64,000 nt of DNA, taken from Myxococcales bacterium. Its GTDB lineage: Bacteria; Myxococcota_A; Polyangia; Polyangiales; Polyangiaceae. The notes under the pieces are model-generated. The model did no database searches. It had not been told where the DNA came from and saw only the letters and a program-made list of their open reading frames with translations. The translations under genes and the position numbers were made by a program. Shown here piece after piece: positions 15,513-24,909 of this stretch (positions are counted from its first letter, which is position 1; each line of letters opens with the position of its first letter). The stretch lies in NCBI GenBank assembly GCA_025359105.1, contig JANYHK010000077.1, positions 50,871 through 114,870 on the forward strand, written 5' to 3'.

Positions 15513-16486
15513 CGCTCAGGCGCGTCCTCGGCACGGTGCCTGTCGCCCTCCTGTCGGCGGCGTGCGCGTCGCGTCCGTGGACGCCGTCGGTCTCGGTGGC
15601 GTACTGGGCGCAGGATGTCCCGCCGCCCAACACGGTCGCCCTCCCGACCTACCCCGAGGCGGCGCAGCGCTGGCAGCTCCCTCCGCAGAACCCGTGGGCG
15701 CGCTGGCAGAAGCTCACGCTCCTCTCGGTGCTCGACGCCGCCCCGCAGCGCACCGCCGAGCTCCCCGACGTCTCGCAGCTCGACGTCGTTCACGACGCGC
15801 AAAACGCGGGCGTGCGCGTCGCCGCGGCGGGACTGCCGGCCGACACCTTGTGGATGGTGGATTTGCGCGGCGCGGCGTCGGTGGCGTTCGGCGCGTCGCT
15901 GAGCCGCGCGTCGCGTGAGCCCGTCGCCACGGTCCTCACCTTCAACAACTGGCCGGCCGAGAGCGAGATCATCCCCGCCGAGGAGACGCTCTCCGCGCTC
16001 GTGCAGATGCAGCCGCGCCTCCCGCAGCCCGACGATCTCGCCACGCGCCCCGTCATCCTCCTCGACGCCTGGCGCCTCGCCTTTCGGGAAGACGAGCCCG
16101 ACGAAGACGTCACCGACAACCGCTACATGCTGACGCCCGGCGATCTCCCTGATCCCGGCGCGCTGCGGGCGCAGGGCATCTCTCGCGTCGTCTACGTCGT
16201 CGAGGATCTCGACGACACGGAGACCGAGGAGGACGATCTGCACGAGACGTTCATGGCGTACCAGGCCGCAGGCATCTCCATCTTCATGGTCGATCTCGAC
16301 TTCGTCGCGAAGAAGCTGCAGGGCCCCGTCGTATGGAACGAAGTCCTCGTACGCCGTCACTACAGCGTCGCGCCGCGCATCACGATCTGCTCCGATGTCC
16401 GCTTCTACGCGCGCGCCCGCGGTGGTTTCGGCGGCGTGCACGGCGTGCCGAGCGGCGGCCGTGGCGGCTTCGGTTTCGGCGGCTAG
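15509..16486 (+). CDS. Putative lipoprotein, last gene of the ATP-grasp operon
   Basis: A 325-residue protein starting at an ATG that overlaps the ligase stop. The signal peptide ends in a lipobox (LLSAAC) and is followed by a region of alternating strands and helices with the acidic segment EDLDDTETEEDD near the middle and a Gly/Phe-rich C-terminal tail (GGFGGVHG, GGFGFGG). A Rossmann-like or GH-like alpha/beta body is possible (SISIFMVDLDFV region), but I recognise no family. Conserved coupling to the ATP-grasp gene is the main clue to its role. Confidence 0.75.
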   Translation: MTLRRVLGTVPVALLSAACASRPWTPSVSVAYWAQDVPPPNTVALPTYPEAAQRWQLPPQNPWARWQKLTLLSVLDAAPQRTAELPDVSQLDVVHDAQNAGVRVAAAGLPADTLWMVDLRGAASVAFGASLSRASREPVATVLTFNNWPAESEIIPAEETLSALVQMQPRLPQPDDLATRPVILLDAWRLAFREDEPDEDVTDNRYMLTPGDLPDPGALRAQGISRVVYVVEDLDDTETEEDDLHETFMAYQAAGISIFMVDLDFVAKKLQGPVVWNEVLVRRHYSVAPRITICSDVRFYARARGGFGGVHGVPSGGRGGFGFGG

Positions 16487-16659
16487 GAGCCCGCCTCACG
16501 CGGCATGGCGCAGCGGTGTGAAAACGAGGGATTGCGTGGAGGGCGGTGTGCGCCGCTCGACGTGCGCAGAGCATGTCCGCCCACTGATCGACACCCGCCT
16601 GCCGCGGGTCGCGGGTCGCGGGTCTAGACGCCGCGCGGTTTTTTCGCCGCTCGTTCTTT

Positions 16660-16677
16660 GGTGTTAGAGTGAACACC
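16660..16677. promoter_or_regulatory. Palindrome upstream of the large lipoprotein gene
   Basis: GGTGTT-N6-AACACC is a perfect 6-base inverted repeat with a six-base spacer, 26 bases upstream of the ATG at 16704. It sits just after a T-rich stretch (a run of six T at about 16640) and a triple repeat of gcgggtc (about 16603-16624). It has the geometry of a dimeric repressor site; the binding protein is unknown. Confidence 0.4.
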
Positions 16678-16703
16678 GTGGACGCTTACGTGCGCGGAGC
16701 AAA

Positions 16704-19700
16704 ATGAGAATCCCCAAGCCGTTGCGACTTCGACTGACCGCTGTTGTCTGTCTCCTCGTGGTCATGGTCGTCGGCTGGTCGGTCGCCTGCGGAAATGACA
16801 ACGCCGCCGGCGTGGGCAGGGGCACCGGCAATCTTCCGCCGAACGGCAGCCTCTGCGACCACCCCAACCCCGGTTGCGCGTGCGACGCGGCGGGCGTCGT
16901 CGCCGACTGCGGCCGCGTCGAGGAGACCGTCGGCTCCTTCGTGATGTGCGCGATGGGCAAGACGACGTGCGATGGCACGCACTGGGGCGCGTGCCAGGGC
17001 GACGTCGTCGTCACCAAGCCGAAGACCTTCGCCGGCGGCGCCGGCCTGCACGTCAACACCCTCGGCTCGCAGGGCGCGTGCGGCACGGCGAACCCGTGCG
17101 ATCCGTACTGCAACCAGATCGTCGACAACGGGTGCGGGCTCGACGCGTCGGGACTGTCCACCGCCGACTGCGGGCTCACGGTCCCGCAGGGCGGCGGCAA
17201 CCTCTGCTACTGCGATGAGCCCTCGGGCGGCTCCGCGGCGCTCTATGGAAATCTCCCGGCCGCGATGAAGGGCAACACCGGCGCGTGCACCGGCGGCGCC
17301 AACACCACCTGTCAGCACGACTATGTCTGCAACAACCCGGACGGCGGCGCCGGGACGTGCACGCCGTACGCGATCTCCGGCTACAACGCCGCGTGCACGG
17401 GCGCTCCGGATTTTACCCTGGGCATGGGCTGCACATCGGGCACCACCCAGGAGCTCGAGGTCTGTAACCGTGGCCTCGCGAACGCGAACACGGGCACCCT
17501 CTACGTCGCCGTGAACAAGAGCAACCCGACGTCGGCCGCGACGACGTGCCCGTTCGCCGGGCCCGCTGTCCCCGCCGCGAGCACCAAGGACGGCTACTGC
17601 TCCATCAACCTGGCGACGACGGCGATCGGTCCCGGCCAGTGCGTCACGCTCAACACGGCGACGTCGTGCACGGCCTCGGCCGGCGGCGCGCTCGACTTCA
17701 CGGGCGGCCCGCGCTTCTTCGTCGTGAATCCGTCGACGACCGTCCTTCCGACGGCGATCGTCGCTGGGTACACCCCGCTCGCCGAGTGCGCCGCGTGCAA
17801 CAACTACTCGGCCGAGAACCCCGGGCTCCCCGGTGCGTCGGCGTGCACGAGCCAGATCTGCGGAACCGTCTGCGGCGGGCTCGAGGCCGGCGCGGGCGAC
17901 GGAGGCGATGCGGGCTGCCACACCTACGTCAGCGGGACGGTGTTCGATCCCGGCGCGAACGTGCCCCTCCCGGCCATCGCGGTGTACCAGCCGTCGGGCG
18001 CGCTCACGGCGTTCCCGGCCGGCGTCACCTGCGACACCTGCACCTCCGTTCTCTCACCGCTCGTCTCGTCGACGTTCAGCGATCTGCAGGGCAACTTCGC
18101 GCTCGAGGTCACCACGACCTCGCCCAAGGTCGTCTTCCAGACCGGCCGCTGGCGCCGCCAGATTTCGCTGACCGGCCTGACCGCGTGCGCCGTCAACAAC
18201 ATCACGGTCGCCAACGACTGCAAGTACCCGGGCGCCGCCTGCCTCACTCGCTTGCCCCAGACGCAAGCGGAAGGAGACATCCCCCACATCGCCGTCGTGA
18301 CCGGAAGCGCCGAGCCCTTCGAGTGCACCATCGCCAAGTACATGGGCGGCACGTCGGAGATGGGGCCAGCGGGGAGCGGGAAGCGATTGGAGCTGTTCAA
18401 GGACAACGGCATCGGCAGCACGAGCATCCTGGTCGCCTCCGGAACCACCGCGGCCGTCGGGGTCCCGCCGCTTCCTGCTCTGAGTGGCGCCTCGCCGAAG
18501 GTGTCGAAGAGCGGCGCGACGGCCACCATCAGCAAGCTCAGCGGGCTGTCCTCCGCCCACGTTGGCAAGACCATCACGCTCGCAGGGGCGGGCAACGCGG
18601 GCAACAACGGCGCCTTCGTCATCAACGCCGTCCTGTCCAGCTCCAAGCTCCAGGTCACGAACGCGGCCGCCGTCAACGAGACCGGTGGGGCGGGGTTCAC
18701 GTGGAGTATCCCCAGCAATGGCATCACCACCTTGAACATCGGCGGGCTCTCCGGCCGGACTGCAGCCGACGTCGGCGACGTGCTCGTCCTGTCCGGCGCC
18801 GCCAGCGGCGGAAACAACGGATCGTTCAACGTCACCGCCTTCATCGACGCTACGACCCTCGCGATCACCAACGCATCGGCCGTCGGACCCGACGCGAAGA
18901 ACGGACTCATCGGCTGGTCGCTCTACTCTTCGGGGGTGGGGACGCCGCTCCCCGACGCGCAGATCAACCTATGGCCGAGCCAGGCTGCACTCAACGCCTT
19001 CGATGAAGTCATTCTGCAGTGCGGCGGCGGCAGCGGGGAGGTCTTCAATCTCGGCAAGACGACGGTCCCGGCGTCCCTCAACGGCCAGACCTACTTCTAC
19101 AATTTCCTGAAGGGCGGCGGCCGCGTCTTCATGAACCACTATTCCGCCAACGGCCTTCTCCTGCCCGTGCCGAACAATGGTCACGCGATCGCGCCCTTCG
19201 ACAACACGAGCAGCTGGAACACGCCGATCGGGAGCAACAAGAAGAACCTGAACACGAAGGTGTCGCCGAACGTGACGCCCAACGTGCCTCAAGCGAACTT
19301 CAAGACCTGGCTGACCAACCAGACTTACTACGGCGGCGGCGTCCTCACGACGCCCCAAGGAGTCACCGACGAAGCCTATACGCCGACGGCGAACTCCTTC
19401 GAGTGGCTGCGTGGAGAGTCCAGCAACAACTGGGTCGGAGATCCGGGCGGCGACATCACCTCGGTCTTCTCGTTCGACACCAACGACGCCGGCATCGTAC
19501 CGACGCTGCAGCCCGACGGAGGCGCGGGCGCTGGCTGCGGTCGCGGTGTCATGAGCGCCATGCACGTCGACGTCGCCCGTAAGGGCGCCGGCAGCTCGTT
19601 CCCGGCCGAGTGCGACTTCGGTCCCGACCTGAGCGCGAACGAGGGGACGTTCGACTACCTGTTCTTCACGCTGAGCTCGTGCGCGATCGGCGGCGCGCCC

Positions 19701-20174
19701 GTTGCCACGACGGCCCCGCCGCCGCCGCCCGCGCCGCCACCGTTGCCCGGGGGCGTCACGTTCACGCGTGACTTCCACGCGGTCTGTCCGAACGGAACCC
19801 TCCCGGTGTGGCAGCTGTTCAACTGGCAAGCGAGCGTACCGTTCGGCACGAGCATCGACTTCACGGCGCAGACGGCCCCCGACAGCGCAGGCGCGCCGGG
19901 AACCTTCGCGCCCGCCTCGCCGTTCTCCGTCGGCACGGCGGGAGGGACGACGTCGACCTGGACGACGCAGCTCTACGCGGCGCCTCCGCTCACCGTCGGG
20001 CCCGCGCCCTGCACCGTCGATCAGCACCTCACGGGCAACAACGCGTGCCCCGGCCCGGGCAACCTCACCTCGCAGGAGTGGTTGCGCGTCACGATGACGT
20101 TCAACGTCTCAGGCGCCCTGTCGCCGACGCTCACCAACTGGGAGCAGCTGTTCGACTGCATCCCGGCGAAGTGA
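16704..20174 (+). CDS. Large Cys-rich surface lipoprotein with internal repeats
   Basis: A 1156-residue secreted lipoprotein with signal peptide ending VGWSVACG. The first ~400 residues are Cys-rich (CDHPNPGCACDAAG, CDPYCNQIVDNGCG). Around residues 410-500 a segment starting TYVSGTVFDPGANVPLPAIAVYQPSG looks like a carboxypeptidase-regulatory-type beta-sandwich. Near residues 600-740 two tandem units of about 70 residues are related: NNGAFVINAVLSSSKLQVT and NNGSFNVTAFIDATTLAIT. A Pro-rich spacer (PPPPPAPPPLPGG) precedes a final ~130-residue beta domain. No catalytic residues stand out. It is probably a surface or matrix adhesin-type protein; very similar architectures are frequent in Polyangia. 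Confidence 0.85.
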   Translation: MRIPKPLRLRLTAVVCLLVVMVVGWSVACGNDNAAGVGRGTGNLPPNGSLCDHPNPGCACDAAGVVADCGRVEETVGSFVMCAMGKTTCDGTHWGACQGDVVVTKPKTFAGGAGLHVNTLGSQGACGTANPCDPYCNQIVDNGCGLDASGLSTADCGLTVPQGGGNLCYCDEPSGGSAALYGNLPAAMKGNTGACTGGANTTCQHDYVCNNPDGGAGTCTPYAISGYNAACTGAPDFTLGMGCTSGTTQELEVCNRGLANANTGTLYVAVNKSNPTSAATTCPFAGPAVPAASTKDGYCSINLATTAIGPGQCVTLNTATSCTASAGGALDFTGGPRFFVVNPSTTVLPTAIVAGYTPLAECAACNNYSAENPGLPGASACTSQICGTVCGGLEAGAGDGGDAGCHTYVSGTVFDPGANVPLPAIAVYQPSGALTAFPAGVTCDTCTSVLSPLVSSTFSDLQGNFALEVTTTSPKVVFQTGRWRRQISLTGLTACAVNNITVANDCKYPGAACLTRLPQTQAEGDIPHIAVVTGSAEPFECTIAKYMGGTSEMGPAGSGKRLELFKDNGIGSTSILVASGTTAAVGVPPLPALSGASPKVSKSGATATISKLSGLSSAHVGKTITLAGAGNAGNNGAFVINAVLSSSKLQVTNAAAVNETGGAGFTWSIPSNGITTLNIGGLSGRTAADVGDVLVLSGAASGGNNGSFNVTAFIDATTLAITNASAVGPDAKNGLIGWSLYSSGVGTPLPDAQINLWPSQAALNAFDEVILQCGGGSGEVFNLGKTTVPASLNGQTYFYNFLKGGGRVFMNHYSANGLLLPVPNNGHAIAPFDNTSSWNTPIGSNKKNLNTKVSPNVTPNVPQANFKTWLTNQTYYGGGVLTTPQGVTDEAYTPTANSFEWLRGESSNNWVGDPGGDITSVFSFDTNDAGIVPTLQPDGGAGAGCGRGVMSAMHVDVARKGAGSSFPAECDFGPDLSANEGTFDYLFFTLSSCAIGGAPVATTAPPPPPAPPPLPGGVTFTRDFHAVCPNGTLPVWQLFNWQASVPFGTSIDFTAQTAPDSAGAPGTFAPASPFSVGTAGGTTSTWTTQLYAAPPLTVGPAPCTVDQHLTGNNACPGPGNLTSQEWLRVTMTFNVSGALSPTLTNWEQLFDCIPAK

Positions 20175-20220
20175 GCGGTCGACGTTCGCTCGCCTGTCTT
20201 TCGCTCTCCGAGTTTTCGCT

Positions 20221-20916
20221 CTACTGCTGGGTGTAGACGTCTCGACGGTCCTGCGTGGGGAACAGCCACAGCTCGTCCCCGGAGACCGTGAAGGGGACGT
20301 TGCGCTGCGTCGTCCCCGGGCACGCCTCATCGATCGTCACCTGGGTCGCACTGCCGAGCTTGTAGGTGCCGGAGCGGCTGCTCGTCACCACGGTGGTCGC
20401 ACCTAGCGGGCCTTGGCCCTCGACGATGTCCAGGGTCGTCGCCCCGAAGAAGTAGCTGCTCTGCACGACGATGTTGGCTCGGCTCGAGCCGGCGTCGGGC
20501 GGATCGGTCGCCGCGGGGTAGAAGTCGCGCTCCGTGAGCCAGTACTCGCCAGGAAAGAGCTGCCCGCCGAGCGCCGCGGGGGGAAACCCCGCCACGACGG
20601 TCTCCGGCAGCACGGGGCCGCCGGCGTCCAGCGCCTTGCACGGTCCCGCCTCGCCGTCTCCGCTAGCTCCGTCGGCTGCGTCCGGCGTCCCCAAGGCGTC
20701 CCCGGCATCGGCGTCCTTCGTCGTGGCGTCCTTCGCGCCGCCGTCGGTGCCCGTCGCGCTGTCCTTGTCGGTCGCGACGTCCGGAACTGGGGCTGTGCCG
20801 TCGACTTCCGTCGCGGGCGGCGGCCTCGACCCGTCTCCACACGAGGTGACAAGGAGCCACGCCAGGGGACCCAGGATGAACGTCCCGAGCGTGAGACCCC
20901 GTCGGAAGCTCAGCAT
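20221..20916 (-). CDS. Putative lipoprotein with Asp/Ala/Gly-rich linker
   Basis: A 231-residue protein: signal peptide with lipobox LLVTSC, ~65 residues of low-complexity Asp/Ala/Gly/Thr linker, then a ~130-residue beta-rich domain (FPGEYWLTERDFYPA, YKLGSATQVTIDEACPG, SGDELWLFPTQ) with one pair of Cys. The domain might be a lipocalin-like or small barrel fold, but I do not assign it. It converges with the large lipoprotein gene, 46 bases between stops, with no obvious terminator there. Confidence 0.78.
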   Translation of the reverse strand: MLSFRRGLTLGTFILGPLAWLLVTSCGDGSRPPPATEVDGTAPVPDVATDKDSATGTDGGAKDATTKDADAGDALGTPDAADGASGDGEAGPCKALDAGGPVLPETVVAGFPPAALGGQLFPGEYWLTERDFYPAATDPPDAGSSRANIVVQSSYFFGATTLDIVEGQGPLGATTVVTSSRSGTYKLGSATQVTIDEACPGTTQRNVPFTVSGDELWLFPTQDRRDVYTQQ

Positions 20917-21045
20917 CTGCTTAGATTAGCGTCCCGGCGCGGCCGGCACGGAAAAATCAGAGGAGGCAGCACCAGGCAGCCAGGGGCAAATAATCCGCGG
21001 AGTGGCGAACCTTTTAGGGGCGTCCGGCGTCTATACTGACAATTC

Positions 21046-24000
21046 ATGCGCATCCTCCCCAGGCTCGCCAAGGCGTCGGCCCTCTTCGGAGCGTTCGGCA
21101 TTGCGACTTACCTCGCGCTTCAGCTTCACGGTGGCGGCCTCTGGCGCGGTCTCGCGCCGGCCAACGCCGCGAACAACGCGACCGCCGGCCACACGCCGGC
21201 CGCGTACGACCTCACCCAGCTGAAGGTCGTCAACGAGGTGCTGAAGACGGTGCGCGATCGGTACGTCGATCCGAAGCGCGTGAAGCCGAAGGACATGCTC
21301 TTGTCCGCGCTCAACTACGTCCAGCGCGACGTGGCGCAGGTCATCGTCCTGCACGAGGGCGACGCGCCGACGGTGAAGATTCGCGTCGACACGCAGGAGA
21401 AAGAGTTCCGCGTCGACAACGTCCTCGGCCCGTGGGACGTCTCCGCGCGTCTGAGAGAGGTCTTTGCGTTCGTGCAAGAAGGCCTGCGCGGCACGGAGGT
21501 CGATCTGCGCGAGGTCGAGTACGCGGCGTGCAACGGCATGCTGCACACGCTCGATCCGCACTCGGTGCTCCTCTCGCCCGAGGCCTACAAGGAAATGAAC
21601 ATGTCGACGAGCGGCCAGTTCGGCGGCCTCGGCATCGTCATCTCGATCCGCGACCAGCAGCTCACGGTCATCAACCCGGTGCCGGGCACGCCGGCGGGGC
21701 GCGCAGGCGTCAAGAAGTACGACCGCATCACCAAGATCAACAACGAGTCGACGCTCAACATGGGCCTCAACGAGGCCGTGAACCACCTGCGCGGCGCGCC
21801 CGGCTCGAAGGTCACCGTCTTCATGCACCGCGACGGGGCGGACGGATGGCAGGGGAGTCGTCCGTTCGAGCTCGTCCGCGAGACGATCAAGATCGCCAGC
21901 GTCGAGCACCGCATGCTGGAGGGGAACATCGGCTACGTCCGCCTGAAGCAGTTCCAGGCGAACACGTCGGCGGACCTCGACGCCGCCCTCACCGATCTCC
22001 GCAAGAACGGCGAGCTCAAGGGCCTCGTCCTCGATCTCCGCGGCAACCCGGGAGGCCTGCTCGACCAGGCGGCGCGCGTCGCCGACAAGTTCATCGCCGA
22101 CGGCCCCATCGTCGCCACCGTCGGCAACCCGTCGGAGGGCCGCGAAGAGAAGACGGCGCACCAGGACGGCACCGAGCCGAACTACCCGATCGCGCTGCTC
22201 GTGAACGGCTCGTCGGCCAGCGCGAGCGAGATCGTCGCCGGCGCGATGAAGAACCACGATCGCGCCGTCGTCATCGGGGAGACCACGTTCGGCAAGGGGA
22301 GCGTGCAGCTCGTCTTCACCGATCTGCCGGACAAGGCGGCGCTGAAGCTCACGATCGCCCAGTACCTCACCGAGCCGGGCGACATCTCGATCCAGGGCAC
22401 CGGCGTGACGCCCGACATCGAGCTCGATCCGATGACCGTCGACGCGCAGGAGATGGACCTCACCGTCGACGCCGGCTCGCTCAAGGAGCGCGATCTGTCG
22501 CGCTCGCTCACGAACGGCCGCGCCCGCGAGGGGCAGCGGCCTCTGGAAACCGTGCGCTACAACCTGCAGAGCAAGGACCGCCAGGAGCTCCGCGAGCGCG
22601 GCGGCGATCCGGACGAGATCTTCGCGATGGACTTCCCGATCAAGTTCGGGCGCGACGTCGTCTCCAAGCTGCAGCCGGGCAAGCGCCCTGACCAGCTGCG
22701 CCAGGCCAAGCAGATCATCGCCGACACGCGGGCCGCCGAGCTCGCCAAAACCGCGTCCGACCTGCACGCGATGGGCATCGACTGGGCGGACGCGCCGGGC
22801 GACGTCGCGCAGCTCCCCGGCCCCCAGCCGCCGCAGGGCGTCGAGGTGAAGCTCGAGACGGACAAGCCCCAGAACGAGGTCAACGCCGGCGAGCAGGTCA
22901 ACATCAAGGCCACGGTCACGAACAAGGGGACGACGACGCTGTACCGCCTGTACGGCGTGACGAAGAGCGACAACCCGATGTTCGACAACAAGGAGCTCAT
23001 CATCGGCAAGCTCGAGCCCGGCAAGAGCAAGACGGCCACGGCGCCGCTCGGCTGGTGCGAGATCGAAGGGCACAAGGTCGGCAGCACCGCGCCGCTACCC
23101 AAGGACGCTCCGCGCAGCTGCCGCGTGCCACGCGACGCCTTGATGCGCGCCGACGGCATCAAGCTCCACTTCGAGGAGGCGCGTGGACGCGCGCCCGCCG
23201 ACGGCGAGACGCGCGTGGCGATCAAATCGATCGAGCGGCCGACCTTCGCCTACAGCTATCAGCTCGTCGACAACCGCAAAGGCAACGGCGATGGTCGTGT
23301 GCAGAAGGGCGAGAACCTCACCCTCTACCTCACGGTCAAGAACGTCGGCCGCGGCCGCTCGTTCGAGACGCAGGCCAACCTGCGCAACCTCTCGGGCGAC
23401 GGGCTCCTGCTTCACGAGGGGCGCTTCGACGTGTCGAACATGCAGCCGGGGGAGAGCAAGAAGGTCTCGTTCACGTTCGACGTCGAGCCCCAGCTCGCCG
23501 ATCCCGAGGCGAAGGTCGAGGTCTCCATCAGCGACCGCGATCTGCGCGAGAGCATCGTCGAGAAGATCCGGATGCCGCTGGCGGCGCCGGCAGAGATGAC
23601 GCCAAGCACCGGGATCATGCGCGCAAAGCCCGGCGGCGCGAGCCTGTTCGAGGCGCCCGACGCCTCCGCGCGGACGTTTGCGCGGCTCCCGCCCGGCGTG
23701 GGCGTGGCGACGGTAGCGACGACGCCCGGTGGCTTCACGAAGGTGACCCTCGACAACGGCCGCTTCGCCTTCGCGCGGACGGCGGAGCTCGATCCCGGCG
23801 GAACCACCGGCGCGCTCACCCTCGAGGACGTCTTCTCCCGTCAGCCCCCGCAGATCGAGATCTCGGCGGTGGCGCTGACGACGCGGGACTCGCACATGGT
23901 CATCAAGGGGACGGCGACCGACGGAGACCGCCTCCTCGACGGCTACATCTTCGTCGGCTCTCGCAAGGTGTTCTACCGCTCGAACCGCAACAGCGCGGAC

Positions 24001-24201
24001 ACGAAGAAGATGCCGTTCGAGGCCGATCTCCCGCTGCGCCCCGGCGTGAACGTCGTCACCGTCATGGCCCGCGAGAATCCCGACACCGTCGGTCGCAAGA
24101 TGTTCATCATCCGTCGCGACGGTCCGCAAGGCGAGCTGCTCGCGACCCCGAAAACCGACGAGGAGCTCGGCGAAGCGACCCCGGGCGGCGGCGACGACTG
24201 A
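21046..24201 (+). CDS. S41-family C-terminal processing protease with long adhesive tail
   Basis: A 1051-residue protein exported by an N-terminal signal/anchor segment (SALFGAFGIATYLALQL). Residues ~50-460 form a CtpA/Prc-type protease: a PDZ domain (GIVISIRDQQLTVINPVPGTP region) and the S41 core with the Ser/Lys dyad S392 (SSASASEI) and K417 (TFGKGSVQ), exactly 25 apart as in plant D1 protease. The remaining ~590 residues are not part of usual Ctp proteins: two CARDB-like immunoglobulin-type beta domains (near 600-690 and 740-860), an SH3-like segment and a final beta domain. Usual Ctp proteases are 400-700 residues. The tail could bind substrate or peptidoglycan. Confidence 0.93.
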   Translation: MRILPRLAKASALFGAFGIATYLALQLHGGGLWRGLAPANAANNATAGHTPAAYDLTQLKVVNEVLKTVRDRYVDPKRVKPKDMLLSALNYVQRDVAQVIVLHEGDAPTVKIRVDTQEKEFRVDNVLGPWDVSARLREVFAFVQEGLRGTEVDLREVEYAACNGMLHTLDPHSVLLSPEAYKEMNMSTSGQFGGLGIVISIRDQQLTVINPVPGTPAGRAGVKKYDRITKINNESTLNMGLNEAVNHLRGAPGSKVTVFMHRDGADGWQGSRPFELVRETIKIASVEHRMLEGNIGYVRLKQFQANTSADLDAALTDLRKNGELKGLVLDLRGNPGGLLDQAARVADKFIADGPIVATVGNPSEGREEKTAHQDGTEPNYPIALLVNGSSASASEIVAGAMKNHDRAVVIGETTFGKGSVQLVFTDLPDKAALKLTIAQYLTEPGDISIQGTGVTPDIELDPMTVDAQEMDLTVDAGSLKERDLSRSLTNGRAREGQRPLETVRYNLQSKDRQELRERGGDPDEIFAMDFPIKFGRDVVSKLQPGKRPDQLRQAKQIIADTRAAELAKTASDLHAMGIDWADAPGDVAQLPGPQPPQGVEVKLETDKPQNEVNAGEQVNIKATVTNKGTTTLYRLYGVTKSDNPMFDNKELIIGKLEPGKSKTATAPLGWCEIEGHKVGSTAPLPKDAPRSCRVPRDALMRADGIKLHFEEARGRAPADGETRVAIKSIERPTFAYSYQLVDNRKGNGDGRVQKGENLTLYLTVKNVGRGRSFETQANLRNLSGDGLLLHEGRFDVSNMQPGESKKVSFTFDVEPQLADPEAKVEVSISDRDLRESIVEKIRMPLAAPAEMTPSTGIMRAKPGGASLFEAPDASARTFARLPPGVGVATVATTPGGFTKVTLDNGRFAFARTAELDPGGTTGALTLEDVFSRQPPQIEISAVALTTRDSHMVIKGTATDGDRLLDGYIFVGSRKVFYRSNRNSADTKKMPFEADLPLRPGVNVVTVMARENPDTVGRKMFIIRRDGPQGELLATPKTDEELGEATPGGGDD

Positions 24202-24205
24202 CGAC

Positions 24206-24909
24206 GGACGCCCGTCAAGCCTTTTGGCTGATCGTGGAGAAGCGGGGACGAGGTCAGCGGTTGCGACGAGGAGGCACGACAGAGGGGGAAGTCGAACAGC
24301 GTGGGGCGGTCCGTCGGCTGCGTGCGGCGGGTTGCGCCGGTCAAGGCTTGCGCCTCGCGTGCACGCGCTCAATGAGCTCGGCGTCCGACACTCCGCGTCT
24401 TCGATCGTAGGCGAGCCGGAAAAGCCAAAGGGCGTGGTCCACGTCGGGCTGCTTTGCAACCGCGTGCACGACGAACGCAGTGCTCCAGTGAAACGGCTCG
24501 GCGAGGTTTGCCGCGACCAGCGCCTTCCGGATCGGGAGGCCGGTAGCCACGTGCGCCTCGCCGTCGAGGTGCAGGTGACCGAGCTCTTCTTCGCCGAGGT
24601 AGAAGTCGGCGCCGTCGACCCGGCGCTCGTTGCCGAGCTGCCAGTGGGTTCGCGCATGGACGTCCGGCCACGACGCGAGCGTGGTGGAGACCTGCTGTGC
24701 GGCTGCGGGCAGCGGTGGCGGCGGCGAGTAGCGCCCTTTTTCGAACAGCTTCATGGGGCTACCTTTTTGGATGCGTGAGACCAACGGAGCGTTGCTCACG
24801 CAGGCCTGCCCAAGCGCCCGTCGTGGGGGGCGGTGCCGCGACCGCGTCACGCGCCGGTGGAGCGCGGCCTCAACTCGCAGAGCGCGTGGAGGACGCCCGC
24901 CAAGCCTTT
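24206..24909 (+). repeat. Two near-identical 19-base direct repeats flanking the DUF5519 gene
   Basis: The unit ggacgcccg-y-caagccttt occurs at 24206-24224 and 24891-24909 with one difference (T or C). The repeats bracket the DUF5519-like gene and its upstream region (667 bases between them) and the second abuts the stop of the GNAT gene. This could be a footprint of a past insertion or a fortuitous pair of related 3' ends. Similarity was checked by eye only. Confidence 0.4.
24341..24754 (-). CDS. DUF5519-like (luciferase-domain) protein
   Basis: A 137-residue cytoplasmic protein. The pattern HWQLGNERRVDG, EEELGHLHLDGEAHV and FHWSTAFVVHAVAKQPDVDHALWLFRLAYDR resembles the small 'luciferase domain' family (DUF5519), in which the GH-H motif and a hydrophobic helix ending in RL-Y are conserved; its activity is not established to my knowledge. 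I start at the ATG at 24754; the frame stays open 32 codons further up without a better start. The neighbours on both sides are separate transcription units. Confidence 0.75.
   Translation of the reverse strand: MKLFEKGRYSPPPPLPAAAQQVSTTLASWPDVHARTHWQLGNERRVDGADFYLGEEELGHLHLDGEAHVATGLPIRKALVAANLAEPFHWSTAFVVHAVAKQPDVDHALWLFRLAYDRRRGVSDAELIERVHARRKP

Noticed and set aside
16678..16693. Possible sigma-54 element (TGG-N10-GC) before the large lipoprotein
   Set aside because: The predicted start would fall at the ATG itself, and the -24 bases beyond the GG match poorly.
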